Shown in pieces: positions 47,744-60,058 of a stretch of 64,000 nt of DNA (positions are counted from its first letter, which is position 1; each line of letters begins with the position of its first letter). The notes under the pieces were generated by a model that searched no databases, was not told the origin of the DNA, and was given only the letters and a program-made list of their open reading frames with translations. Both the position numbers and the translations under genes were made by a program. The DNA lies in NCBI GenBank assembly GCA_025677815.1, contig JAIXMP010000006.1, positions 1,240,001 through 1,304,000 on the forward strand. The letters are read 5' to 3'. Source of the stretch: Phascolomyces articulosus (lineage: Eukaryota > Mucoromycota > Mucoromycetes > Mucorales > Lichtheimiaceae).

Positions 47744-49409
47744 ATGTTTGCAGATATATACACCCCTTCACTACGCTGCAACGAAAAAACTAATGATATG
47801 GAAGATGTAGAATATGATGATTTAAGTGCACAACTACCTTTTGACCATGATGAGAATAATGGCATGACTGAAACTGATAAAACAGAAGCAGACGCAGCAA
47901 TGGAAGAAGAAGTCGATCCTCAAGATATGCATCACATTGTAACCAATGAATTTAATCAAAACGAAGATGGTATTCGCTGTCTTGTTTCCATGACTAGAAC
48001 AGCAAACATGTCCGAAAAGGTATTATCTGACACTTTTTATCATAAATTAATTACTAACACAATGTACCTATGATTAGCATGAAGTACCTGATCAAATCCA
48101 AGAGGTTGAGTCTCAAGAAGAAATGCAACGAACCGAATCCAGTGCACCGCATAGTACGGAGAATAACAGGCAAAACAAGGTTGGATCTAACAAAGGAGTA
48201 GCCCCAAAAAAGAGAGGAAGGCCACGTAAGCATCCCCCAAAGGAAGTCAAGAATCCAAGAGGTATTGTATTGTGAACATTGGTCATAGAACCACACTTAG
48301 AGCGATTTGTTTTATTAATTTCTTTTATAATAGGCCCCTACAGAAAATACACTGATCAGTATATTGTTGAGCTTATCGACTTAATTCAAAATGTCACATT
48401 GTCTGTACCAGAAGCAGCCCGCCTCCATCGCATGCCGGAACGGTCAGCTTACAATTACTGGAATCGATTCTGCTCCAATGAACCCTATTTGCCCAGCCAG
48501 TTTAAAAAATCCAAAGGAACAACTCCTATTTTGACAAGCGAGCATACTAAAGAACTTCAAAAGATGTACGATGACAATGCAGCTACAACTATTGCCCAAG
48601 CCCAAAATATTCTTTACAATAAATATAATATAAGCATTACAAAAAGTGGTTTACAAAAGCATTTGGTAAAGCATTGTGGGTTGACAATGAAAAAGCTTAC
48701 AAGAATTTCTGAAGCACGAAACTCGGCACAAACGATCAAGAAACGAATGAATTGGGTTCTTGAAGTCAACAAATCCAATATTGATTTTTCTACGTGTGTT
48801 TTTATTGACGAGGCTGGATTCAATTTACATATAAAACGTACATTTGGGCGCTCAAGACGGGGTGAACCAGCTAAAGTCCTTGTTCCGAGCCACCGTGGCG
48901 TGAATATATCGATCCTTGGTGCTATTGTTGCTGAGGGAGTTGTGAATCTCTCACTGAGAAAGCCGCAATCGGTGGTTGGATCTAAGAAGAAGCGTAAACT
49001 TAACGAAGGGAAGCAAGAGTTTACTGGGAAGATTGGTACAAGGGCGGTTCATTTTGTCCAGTTTTTGGAGACTGTAATGGATATTTTGGATAAAAACAAT
49101 ATGCCAGGAAAAACATTAGTATTGGATAATGCAAGCATCCATCATACCAACGACGTTAAAGAGTTAGTGGAGTCTCGTGGATTCAAGCTACTTTATCTAC
49201 CTCCTTACTCACCTTTTTTGAATCCTATTGAAGAGTTCTGGTCTAAATTGAAGGCAGGCGTCAAACGGGAACTTCTAACAAAGGACGATTCTTTAACCCC
49301 ACGCATCATGAACTCTGCTTACGATGTTACTGTCAATGATTGTAAAGGATGGATTAGGCACTCTATGTCCTTTTTCCCCCGATGTCTTAATAACGAGCAA
49401 ATGCTATAG
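47744..49409 (+). CDS. Tc1-family transposase (DD34E), three exons
   Basis: Exons 47744-48019, 48078-48261, 48334-49409 join to 511 residues. The N-terminal 90 residues are acidic; an AT-hook-like basic patch (KKRGRPRKHPPK) sits near residue 145; a helix-turn-helix follows (LSVPEAARLHRMPERSAYNYW). The catalytic core shows CVFIDEAGFNLH (first Asp), LVLDNASIHH (second Asp) and NPIEEFWSKLK (Glu); the spacing from second Asp to Glu is 34 residues, the Tc1 type. It cuts and pastes the element at TA sites. The TAG stop lies inside the right inverted repeat. Both introns have good GT-AG ends. No disabling change is seen. Confidence 0.88.
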
Positions 49410-49707
49410 TTTTCAAGCTTCATAAAAATAAAAATAAAAATGCCAAGTTGATATTTCCTTATTGCCAAATGAAAAATAATGCGTTGCCAAATGAAAAAAA
49501 ATTCACTGCCAAATTGAAAAAAAATTCACTGCCAAATTGAAAAAAAATCCACTGCCAAATTGAAAAAAACGCACTGCCAAGGTAAAAAACATTTCCTGCC
49601 AACCTGATTTGATCATCTGCCAAATGATAAACCCCCCATCGCCAACTGAAAATTAGCACACTGCCAAATTGAAAATAGCCCTCTGCCAACCATTAGGAAA
49701 AAACCTG
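49404..49707 (-). repeat. Right terminal inverted repeat
   Basis: Reverse complement of the left arm, one 22-bp unit shorter, ending CCTG before the TA target duplication. It includes the last two codons of the transposase gene. Confidence 0.92.
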
Positions 49708-50000
49708 TAGCCACTTTTAGTTCAGTGTAACATTATTATGCGAGAGAGTAGTAGTGCGTCACACAGCAAACATATATAAATAATGCCAATCTTGCTCAGC
49801 ACTAAGCTTCTAACAATTAAATGAATCCCATATACACCTAAACAATTAAATAAGCAACTCTATTATTGGGCAGTTCAGTTGTTAGTCAAAGTTGTTGTAT
49901 TGCCTATTTAAAGTTATCGACCGTTAGCATCTTTGTTTACTTTAACCCGGTTTTTTTTTTTCTACTTATCATCTTGAACTCATTCTCAACCATATTAACC

Positions 50001-52082
50001 ATGACAGGGTCAAATCCACAACTACAGCAATCTTCAGATTACAAAGTCGTTATTGCATATGATTTTGGTACAACGTATTCAGGAGCTGCTTACGGGTTTA
50101 CTCATTCAACACCCCCAGAAGTGTTTGACATTCAGAATTGGTAAAAAATAAAGACATTCAAGTTTCAGAAACAGCATAAGTATTGATATGAGTAATTTAA
50201 TAGGCCCCAAAAAGGTGGTAATTTTTATCCAAAGGTACCTACCCTCTCGGTTTATCCACGCCAAAATCAACCAGGAACCAAATTATCTGGACGATCAACA
50301 TTATCAGATTGGGGTCATAGTGCGAAGAAGGCTATGTTGAAACCACACTCTGAAAAGAAAAATATCCTTCTTTCTCAGTTCAAACTCCAGCTGGATGAAT
50401 CATTAAAGCAACCACCTCTTGAAAATGGATTGTAAGTGAAGGAATTAGCTTTTCAAGAATCGTGACGGTCACGCTATATATATTTAAATTAATACGATTC
50501 AAATATATAGAACACCTGTTCAAGCAGTAGCAGATTATTTGCTTGAGTTACACGAGCATACTTTACAAGAATTATCACGCAGTTTCGCTAGAAATTATCA
50601 TCCAGATACTTTTTGCTACTGTCTTACCGTCCCTGCTGTATGGTCAGACAAGGCTAAGAATTTGATGCGACAAGCAGCCATCCAAGCTGGTCTAATTACA
50701 CCTTCTGACCCACCTGACAGACTTATTCTTGTTTCTGAACCCGAAGCAGCTGCACTCTATTGTGAAGAAACCATGACAGAACAAGTGCAGCTTAAAGACA
50801 AGGATCGCATTATGATCTGTGATGCAGGGGGCGGTACTGTTGATTTGATTGTTTTTCAAGTGAATTTTGCAAACAATTCTAAAAATGACAATACATCAAG
50901 AGCAAAAAAAAGAGAATTAAAAGAAGTAACGAAAGGAATGGGTGCAAGCTGCGGCAGTGTCTTTTTAGATCATCGCTATCAAGAATTACTGCAATCAAAA
51001 TTAGGTGACAAGATCATGAGTAAAATCAACCCACGAGAATTGTATACTATGATGGAGAATTTTACCGGTGCCATTAAACCAGAATTTAATGGGGTGGATG
51101 ATCATTTTGTTGAACTACCGCGCTCAGTAAGAACGGAAGATATACCAGCGAGTGTGCGTGACCTTGATGAAGAAGGATACTTAGACGAAGGAATGTTACA
51201 ATTTACCGGTCAAGAGCTCAAAGACAAAGTATTTGATCCTGTAATTGATAAGGTGGTAAGTGGGATTAAAGTATAATATTCTTATATGCTTATAGATTAA
51301 CAAGAGACTAAACTTATACTGAATGTATTTATAAAGTTAGCACTTATCGAAGAACAGTATCAGCAAATACCTGACCGTCAATTAGACTTTCTATTCCTTG
51401 TGGGTGGATTTGGTTCATCCAAATATTTATACCAAAGAATTCAAAAAGTATTTGAAGGCACTAAAGTAAATCATATTGCATGCCCAGCAGAACGTGCTGC
51501 TCTAGCTGTCGTCCGTGGAGCTGCTTACTATGGTATTCAACCTCAAATTGTTACTTCGCGTGTGTCAAGGCGAACATACGGTATCAGCATTCATATGCCC
51601 TTTGATGATACACTTGATCCACCTTCCAAGCGGGTGGTAAAACCGGATGGTGGTATACGATGTAAAAGCCGGTTCTCTATCTTTGTAGAGAAAAATGATG
51701 AATTACCTGTGGATCATTGTATTGAAAAAGAATTTTGGGTTTATTATGAAACGGAAAAAACTGTCGATATTAATATCTATGGAACCGAAAATGATACTGT
51801 CCCACGGTATTGCGATGAACCAGGTGTACAACGTATTGCAACTATGTCAGTAAACGTTCCTGAAATGAAGGGTGTGCAGAAGAATGAGAAAGTTTTTATT
51901 AACAATAGGTAAGAACTTGTGCAATTCTTAATATTGTTATTTGATTCAACTAGTTTTAATTTATAACTTATACCCCATCCCATAGAATGTATTTCGGTAG
52001 AACAGAAATCAGAGTGGAAGCTGAATTCCGTACTGGTGAAAAGTTTAATATCAATTGTGATTTTGATCTCGCTTTCAAGTAA
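50001..52082 (+). CDS. HSPA12-like Hsp70 family ATPase, copy H
   Basis: Exons 50001-50140, 50204-50431, 50511-51255, 51337-51908, 51986-52082; 593 residues. N-terminus MTGSNPQLQQSSDYKVVIAYDFG. Core motifs are canonical, but the block after the loop is GMGASCGS (GMGESCGS in most copies) and FRYCLTVPA is FCYCLTVPA. The loop is short (about 17 residues, Asn/Lys-rich). The last exon is nine nucleotides shorter and ends DLAFK instead of DNYGS. The exon 4 acceptor is ATAAAG, weaker than the TACAG/ATAG of its relatives. Groups with A and I. Divergent from G across the transposon. Confidence 0.9.
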
Positions 52083-53052
52083 GGTGGTTATTATATTAAT
52101 GATAATCACTACAATGACTTCCACTAGAAACACTTTTATATAAAAAAATATATATACCTCAATTGATCTGTGTATAAACTTAACAACACTGATTCCATGG
52201 GAAGATGGATCAAAGTTTGAATTGATCCAATACCAATGAAATGAATAATAATTCATATTTGTTCAATAAAAAATGAATTATGATACGTACTGTAAAATAA
52301 TAATACAACTTGTCACTTAGAGTACGACTATACAATGAACATACTTAGTCTTGGAATAGGTAAAGAAAATAGTAATAATTTTCATGCAAAGAAGAGTTTG
52401 TAAGAAAATGCATAGTGCATCAACAAACTAAGTGTCACATACGTAGTAAATTTTTAGCATCGAAATTAAATGTTTAGGAGTAGTATAACTGGCCTATTAT
52501 TATATCTGTTAATTGCTCTGATGTTGTCATAACCTGACCTTGAGATCAAAGAAGCATACTCCTTTTACATATCCTGTACTGTAGTTTTGAGTGTGACAGA
52601 TGCTGGAGGTTCATTTTGAGATATCCTACAGCTACGTGCAGTTTAATTTTAGGTCAGTGGAGTGGAGTAGTATATTCATTAGTAGAACGTAACAAATATA
52701 AACATATCTTTCACTGAAATCAGGTACTCAAAGATTGCGTAGCAATTGAATTATCAAATGGTGATACAAAACTCTGTATTTATTAGGCTATGTAACAGCT
52801 TTACTCAAGGTGTAACATTTTAGTATTTGCCAGGTTTACTTTGAAGCAGAGGCGGGGGAGCTTGGCTTAGCACACTTGAACAAAAATAAACAACTTGTTA
52901 CACAGAACAAACGTATTATTGAACACCTGATGCATCATCATTCCGAAGTTGCTTTTAGTTTCCATCAACGTTGGTCACATAATTAACTTCTCTTTCACTT
53001 TTCTGTTTTCTAGGCTTTTTTTCTCGACACGTATTTTCTTTTTTATTATTTA
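52083..53052. other. Intergenic H-I with relic sequence
   Basis: The stretch 52600-52910 (+) resembles the region upstream of copy J (56150-56310): a TTTTAGGT acceptor-like block followed by GTGGAGT, then further on CTTGGCTTAGCAC and TTACACAG. It is probably a decayed 3' part of an unidentified gene (relic X). The rest is featureless AT-rich sequence. Confidence 0.35.
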
Positions 53053-53071
53053 TTTTTAATTATATTAAAAC

Positions 53072-55225
53072 ATGAAAGGATCGAATCCACAACAAAAACA
53101 ACAGCCTTTATCGGAATATAAGGTCGTTATTGCATATGATTTTGGTACAACGTATTCGGGAGCTGCTTATGCTTTTACGCATTCAAAACAAACAGAAGTG
53201 TTTGATATTCAAAACTGGTAAGAAAATGAACTACTATACATACAATCATTGAGACTATCATAGGTTTCAGGAACAACATGGCATCAGCTATTTGGAAACG
53301 CATATTTATAAGCCAATACAAATTTTATTAATTAATAGGCCTAATAAAGGTGGCAATTTTTACCCTAAAGTACCAACACTATCAGTTTATCCACGCCAAA
53401 ATCAATCAGAAAAATCATCTGGACGACCTGCATTATCAGAATGGGGTCACAGTGCTAAAAAGGTTATGCTAAAACCGCGTGCTGCTAAACAAAATGTACT
53501 TCTTTCCCAGTTCAAACTCCAGTTGGATGAATCTTTACAGTACCCACCTCTTGAAAATGGAGTGTAAGTATTATGTAATAAAAATATTTTTACATATACA
53601 TATGCATATATAAACTTTTGACATTATATAGAACACCGGGTCAGGCAGTGAGTGATTATTTGTCTTCTTTACATAAACATACCTTACAAGAACTATCGCG
53701 TAGTTTTGCAAAAAACTATCATCCAGATACTTTTCGATATTGTCTTACCGTCCCTGCTGTATGGTCAGACAAGGCTAAACATATGATGAGGCAATCTGCC
53801 ACTCAAGCAGGTCTCATTACACCTTCTGATCCACACGATCGACTTGTCCTTGTTTCTGAACCTGAAGCGGCTGCTTTATACTGTGAAGAAACCATGACAG
53901 ATCAAGTAGAACTTCAGGATAATGATCGCATTATGATCTGTGATGCTGGAGGTGGCACTGTTGATTTAATTGCTTACCAAGTGAACTTTACAAAAAATTC
54001 TAAAAATAGCGGTGAATCAAAAGGAAGAAAACGAGAATTAAAAGAAGTGACAAAAGGCATGGGTGAAAGCTGTGGCAGTGTATTTTTGGATAATCTTTAT
54101 CGAGAACTGATCGAAGCGAAATTGGGAATACGTGTTATGAGCAAGATCAATCCACGAGAATTGAATGGTATGATGGAGTTCTTTATCGATACCATTAAAT
54201 CAGAATTCAATGGGGTAGATGATTTTTTCTTGGAGTTACCAAGGTCTGTAAGATTCGAGGATTTACCAGCAAGTTTACGTGATGATGACGAGGATGGATA
54301 TTTGGATGAAGGTGTATTGAAATTAACGGGTCAAGAGCTGAAAGACCAAGTATTTGATCCAGTAATTAATAAAGTGGTAAGCTGTGGGATTAAAGTAGAA
54401 TATTCTTGGACGTTTATAAATGAATAAGAGAAGGGTTACTTATATTGATTTTCTTGATATAATAGCTAGCACTTATTGACCGTCAATATAAAGAGATTCC
54501 AGACAGAAGATTAAACTTTTTATTCCTTGTGGGTGGATTTGGTTCATCCAAATATTTATATCAGAGAGTTTGGATAAGATTCCAGGATACCAAAGTACAA
54601 GTTATATCTCCCGCAGAGCGTGCTGCTTTAGCTGTTGTTCGTGGCGCTGCATATTTTGGTGTCCATCCCCAATCCGTAATCTCACGAGTATCAAGACGGA
54701 CATATGGTATTAATATTCGTGAGCCTTTTGATGCCAAGCGTGATCCACTTTCCAAGCGGGTGGTGCGCCCGGATGGTAGCATTAAATGTAAAGATCGATT
54801 CTCACTTTTTGTAAAAAAAAATGTTGAATTGCCAGTCGATCATTGCATTAGCAATAATGAGTATTTCATTTTTTATGGTTCTCAAGAGACTGTTGATGTT
54901 GGTCTTTATGCAACAGAAAAAGACACTGTTCCACGTTATATTGATGAAGCAGATGTATATCGTGTTGGAAATATAACAGTGAATATTCCTAAAATGGATA
55001 ATATGAAGAAAAACGATAAACTTTTTTATACAGTTAGGTAAAGTGTTCTGCTGTTAATTAATAATCCAATTTCTACCGTGTGGTAATAATATATTAATAT
55101 GCAATTGGTTGGTTTATAGAATGTATTTTGGTAGAACAGAAATTCGAATGGAAGCTGATTTTGGTACAGGGAAAATATATGATGTCAATTGTGTCTTTGA
55201 TGCAATAAACAATTATAGTTTTTAA
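53072..55225 (+). CDS. HSPA12-like Hsp70 family ATPase, copy I
   Basis: Exons 53072-53217, 53339-53563, 53632-54376, 54466-55037, 55120-55225; 597 residues. N-terminus MKGSNPQQKQQPLSEYKVVIAYDFG. Phosphate-2 is followed by LIAYQVNF where others have LIVFQVNF. The loop is short and Lys/Ser-rich. KPEFNG is KSEFNG, and the C-terminus ends NNYSF. All splice sites are canonical. Closest to H in exon 3. The leader before the ATG (TTTTTAATTATATTAAAAC) is a looser version of that in A and J. Confidence 0.9.
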
Positions 55226-56710
55226 TAATTTTCTTTTTCCTATTTACCTATGTGTTTTCCCCCCTTTGTATGATTTTTTTTATCAAAACATTAATCTTAC
55301 TGTGTGTGTGATTAATTTGCATGGGAAAAGAACGATTCACTGTATCTCCTCTAGAATATCATTTTCCTATATGTAATAAACAGCTACTACAACCACAAAA
55401 ATCAGATTCTCCATTTCTTCTTCCAATCATAAATAATTTTCTTGAGCTCAATAAGTGCGAAATGGTGCTTTGTAAATTTTTGTGGAAAAAAATGACGAAA
55501 GAACGAAAGAAATACGTACTTAGGTACTAGATAAAAGCAGTAATGGTAATATATGTGCTCTTGTTGATCAATAGTAGCATTTATCGGTTATTTATAGAAA
55601 TTATGCGTAATTTGATATTAATGTAAGAACTACCTGTGCATTTCAAAGAATCTCCAGTAGTTTGGGTATATGATATAAGATTTAAAACTTGAAATGTCAA
55701 TCAAAGGGTGAATCTTGTTTGGCAATGTTGATCATACACGTATCACTTATCTCTAAAGTGGATGATGGTAGCCGAATTAGCTTTATTCAAAAGCTACTCT
55801 ACTAAAGCTTAATATTTATATACAAGCTATACAGGAAAGAACTTAAGAATGGTTTCGTTGCTAACCGCGACTATTACTATTACTTCTCGTTTAGCATGGC
55901 TGTATATTTACCACCAGTTATCATGACATCCAGCAACCTCTTAACTCATCAACCAATGCAGTAAGAACTCTTTGCGAGTACTGATTGGTGCACATTAATT
56001 ATTGAAAACATTGATCTTTCTTGATCATACTTATCAATCAAAATTCCATTCACATCAAAACTTTATCAGTTTGATATTATGGTATCAGTTCCTCCTATTC
56101 ATACTTCCAGACTACCGTAGATAGTCAACAATTTCAAACCGCAAAGTACTCAATCAATGGAGATTATGAATTTGACATATTCCTCGATTCTTATTTTAGG
56201 TTGATGGAGTGCTATATTTAATGATTATATTTATTTCCTTTTTGGATCTAATATTTATATGAGGTTATGTGGCGCTTTTAGGCTTAGATTCTGTTTTGTG
56301 TAATTCCAACGATATATGGATCAACTTTGTAAAGAATATTAACAGCCAAGTCAGTTATTCTTTTAATGACGTTACAAAAATAAAAATTTGAATGCTACTT
56401 AGCAGAAATTTAATGATTCAATAATGTAATTCGATGTTAAGGGTGTTTTTGGATACAAGTGTAACGTTTTTGAGAGAGGGTAAAGAAAAGCAATGCGTTG
56501 CTGAATCTGCTTAGCAAAAGGGCTTAGTTTAATTGAAATAAAAAAGAAGCCTGTGCTCACACGCTCTCTTAAAAAATACCAAATCATGTTACACCTAAAT
56601 GTATACCCAACACCAGCGCAATCAACCAGGTAAATCCTCTTTATCCCCTTTCCACACTCTTTTTCTTTTTCCTGAACGTTTTTTTTTTTTTTTTTGACTA
56701 CGTATTATTA
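55226..56710. other. Intergenic I-J with relic sequence
   Basis: Between about 55860 and 56310 (+) are short coding-like stretches, including one starting MAVYLPPVIMTSSNLLTHQP at 55896 and a tail YVALLGLDSVLCN near 56270-56310 that resembles the other relic-X tails. Stops and frameshifts rule out a working gene. Small open frames at 55321-55530 (+) and 56399-56587 (-) were not accepted. Confidence 0.35.
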
Positions 56711-56730
56711 ATTTTTAATCATATATAAAC
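56711..56730 (+). promoter_or_regulatory. Conserved 5' leader before the ATG (copy J)
   Basis: TTTTTAATCATATATAAAC-ATG, preceded by a poly-T/C tract; matches copies A and C. Confidence 0.45.
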
Positions 56731-58922
56731 ATGCTTAGTTCGAATCCACAACAACCTCCTACAGAATATAAAGTGGTCATTGGATACGATTTCGGTACTA
56801 CTTATTCAGGTGCTGCTTATGCGTTCACCCATTCCACACCCACAGAAGTGTTTGACATTCAAAAATGGTAAGGAATCCTTAACCTCCATGCGATCTATAA
56901 AATAGCCTCATAGAAGTTTCAGGAAAAACATATGCTTTAACTCCTCTATACATACCTTTTTCTACTACTACAATATATTTATCCCTAGGCCTCATAAAGG
57001 TGGTAATTTTTTCCCAAAAGTACCAACACTATCAGTTTATCCACGCCGTAATAAGCAACAGCTCTCTGGACGATCGGCATTATCAGAGTGGGGTCATGGA
57101 GCCAAAAAAGCTATGTTGAAACCAGGTGCAGACAAGCAAAACGTACTTCTCTCACAGTTCAAACTCCACTTGGATGAATCCTTGCATCGTCCACCTCTTG
57201 AAAATGAGCTGTAAGTAAAGAAATTCGCATTTACACTTTAATAGTAATATCATGATCCCGCAATACATTGAATGATTAAATTAATCCATATATAATATAG
57301 AACCCCAGTGCAAGCTGTGGCTGATTATTTGACTGCTCTACACGAACATACTTTAGAAGAATTATCGCGTGGTTTTGCCAACAATTATGATCCCGATACT
57401 TTTCGTTATTGTCTCACTGTCCCAGCAGTTTGGTCTGATAAGGCTAAGAATTTAATGCGACAAGCATCGATCCAAGCAGGTCTCATTACACCTTCTGATC
57501 CATCTGATCGACTTACTCTTATTTCTGAACCGGAGGCAGCTGCGTTATACTGTGAAGAAACGATGGCAGAACAGGTTCAGCTTCAAGATAATGATCGCAT
57601 TATGATTTGTGATGCAGGAGGTGGTACTGTGGATTTAATTGTGTTTCAAGTGAACTTCCCGAACGGTGTTTATGAAAGTGCAAGTGATGACGACGATTCA
57701 GCATCACGGAAAAAACGGCAATTGAAAGAAGTGACTAAGGGAATGGGGGAAAGCTGTGGAAGTGTCTTTTTAGATGCACGTTATCGTGAATTATTGGAAA
57801 CAAAATTAGGAACAAGTGTCATGAGCAAGATTTACCCACGAGAGATGAATGATTTAATGGATCAATTTATTGATACAATCAAGCCTGAATTTAATGTGAC
57901 AGAAGATTATTATGTAACGTTGCCACGATCAGTAGATATAAGTGATTTGCCATCGAGTCTACGAGATAATGATGATGGGGATCTGGACGAAGGAATATTG
58001 AAGTTATCAGGTGAAGAACTTAAAAAGGAAGTGTTTGATCCAGTTGTTGATAAAGTAGTAAGTATTATTAAAAGAAAACATGGTTGATCCAGACTATAAA
58101 TAAAAAAAAAAGAGACTTACTAGCATTTAATTTATATGTAGTTATTGCTTATTGAACAACAACACCAACAGATCCCTGATGGTCGATTAGACTTTCTGTT
58201 CCTTGTCGGTGGATTCGGTTCATCCAAATATTTATACCAAAGAATTCATGACGTATATAAAGATACCAAAGTAAATCAAATTGTATGCCCAGCAGAACGT
58301 GCTGCTTTAGCTGTTGTTCGAGGGGCCGTTTACCATGGTGTTAATCCTCGAGTCGTCGTTTCACGAGTATCGAGACGAACATATGGCATTAATGCTGATT
58401 TACTTTACGATGATGCAATTGATCCACCCTCTAGTCGTGTAGTCAAACCAGATGGCAGCGTAAAATGTAAAACCGGGTTTTTCACCTTTGTAAAGAAAAA
58501 TGACGAATTATCAGTTGATCACTGTATTCAAAAGGAATTTTTCGTATATTATGGAAGAGATAAATCCGTTGATCTTTATCTCTATGCAACTGAAAATGAC
58601 ACCATCCCTCGATATTTTGATGCACCAGGTGTCCAGTGTGTTGCAAAAATGTCGGTACCTATTCCTACAATGCCTGGTATGAGTATGAATGACCACCTTA
58701 ATTTTACTGTTAGGTAAAGATCTTTCTGTTGTTCCTACTATTGCTTGATAATATTTCATATAACAACAGTAATAATATATGAATTAACACACTCATATGA
58801 TTGATTTTATATATAGAATGTACTTTGGTACAACGGAAATTCGAATGGAAGCTGATTTTGGTACAGGACAAAAATATGATGTACATGGTGATTTTGATGC
58901 CGTTGACAACTATGGTTCATAG
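56731..58922 (+). CDS. HSPA12-like Hsp70 family ATPase, copy J
   Basis: Exons 56731-56867, 56989-57210, 57301-58057, 58142-58713, 58817-58922; 597 residues. Motif positions: YDFGTTYSGAAY 19-30, SEPEAAA 195-201, ICDAGGGTVD 222-231, LVGGFGSS 393-400. The loop carries a run of acidic residues (SASDDDDSAS). C-terminal signatures shared with C-G are present: MYFGTTEIRMEADFGTGQ and the DNYGS end. Last intact copy of the array; a ruined copy follows about 550 bp downstream. Confidence 0.92.
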
Positions 58923-59109
58923 TTAAGCTATTTCTATAGCGATTGCAATGACTTTGAAAGTTTAATAGTTAACAGTACGTCACCCGTGACATACATAATG
59001 TACACCACCACTATATTTACTCGATCCATTTGTAAATTTCATATCAAGATTCTTACTATAGTTTTTAAATTGTAACAAAATAATAGAGGATATCCCATAC
59101 TTCAGATAC

Positions 59110-59111
59110 AT

Positions 59112-59149
<38 letters not shown>
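59110..59149. repeat. (CA)n-(TA)n compound microsatellite
   Basis: A run of CA dinucleotides followed by TA dinucleotides downstream of copy J. Confidence 0.9.
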
Positions 59150-59469
59150 CATACACAATAAACAATTATTATCTGGTTTATTTCATATGTCCAATTGCCT
59201 GTAAGTCTTGAACCAGATATTGATATATGTTTATTGCCTTTTTAGATATTGGCTTTCGAGATCATTGCTGGAAACAAAATAATGGTAGTAATTAGGAGGA
59301 TGGGATGGGGCGAACGTGTTACGTATGTAAAAAGAAAAAGAAACACCTAGTAATAGTAGACTATGTATCATATGTAACTGTAATGAGATATCGTCCTTCT
59401 CTCTTCAGCAGTTTTCTATTTTCATTTGAGAGGATATATGTACCTAAAAATAAAAGGAGTGGTTAACAA

Positions 59470-60058
59470 ATACTTGATGGATAGTTACATTTATTTCACT
59501 TCGTGGGTGGATTTGGGTCTTCTAAATTACCCCCTGTATCAAGACTTCAGCATGTATTCCAAAATACCAAAATCGAGCAAAAAATCCCTTAGCTGTTGTT
59601 GTTTAATGAATCGAGTCGGTTATTACGTTATTCTTTCTTGGATTCCCAGTTCCCGGTTAGCAAGACAAATGTATGACATGAAAATACGACAGTTGAGGAT
59701 TACCACTCGATCAACTTTCTAAATACACGATACCACTGGATGGGAGTGGAAAATGCATATCTTAAAAATATCTCATTTTAGAAAAGAACTATAAGTCCTC
59801 AGTCGATGGCTGTACTATTAAATGAAAATGTACAATTATCATGGTACGAAGAGCTATACTTACCGTTCAATAGATATAGCATATAAAGATATCTTTTTGA
59901 CTACGATGCTGATCACTTGATGTTAATGTTATTCATATGAAGCTAAAGAACGTGTTTTCTAAACATAGTATGCATATTTCTTTAAATAAAATTCAAATGG
60001 AAGTTGATTTTGGTATAGGATGAGCATATAAGATCTATTATAAGTTGGATACCTTCTG
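59470..60058 (+). pseudogene. Decayed HSPA12-like gene, copy K (exons 4 and 5 only)
   Basis: From about 59495 the plus strand still encodes VGGFGSSKL..., with QHVFQNTKIEQ and LAVVV-like segments, then loses the frame; this is exon 4 with deletions and stops. A CATAG acceptor near 59967 is followed by a degraded exon 5 (IKFKWKLILV out of frame, matching EIRMEADFG at the DNA level). No exons 1-3 remain. It marks the right edge of the array. Confidence 0.8.

Larger units (their letters stand above)
47264..49707 (+). mobile_element. Tc1/mariner-type DNA transposon with long repeat-built terminal inverted repeats
   Basis: The 2,444-bp element is bounded by TA on both sides (47262-47263 and 49708-49709), the target duplication of Tc1/mariner elements. 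Ends begin CAGGTTTTTTCC. The inverted repeats are 326 and 304 bp and appear identical apart from one extra internal unit on the left. Each arm is largely a tandem series of roughly 20-24-bp units with the core TTTGGCA. A transposase gene with intact frame occupies the middle. Near-perfect arms and an intact gene point to a recent insertion. It lies between divergent copies G and H. Confidence 0.92.

Noticed and set aside
3920..58717. Treating exon 3 and exon 4 of each Hsp70-like copy as separate genes
   Set aside because: Splice signals, phases and the order of ATPase motifs join them into one five-exon gene in every intact copy.
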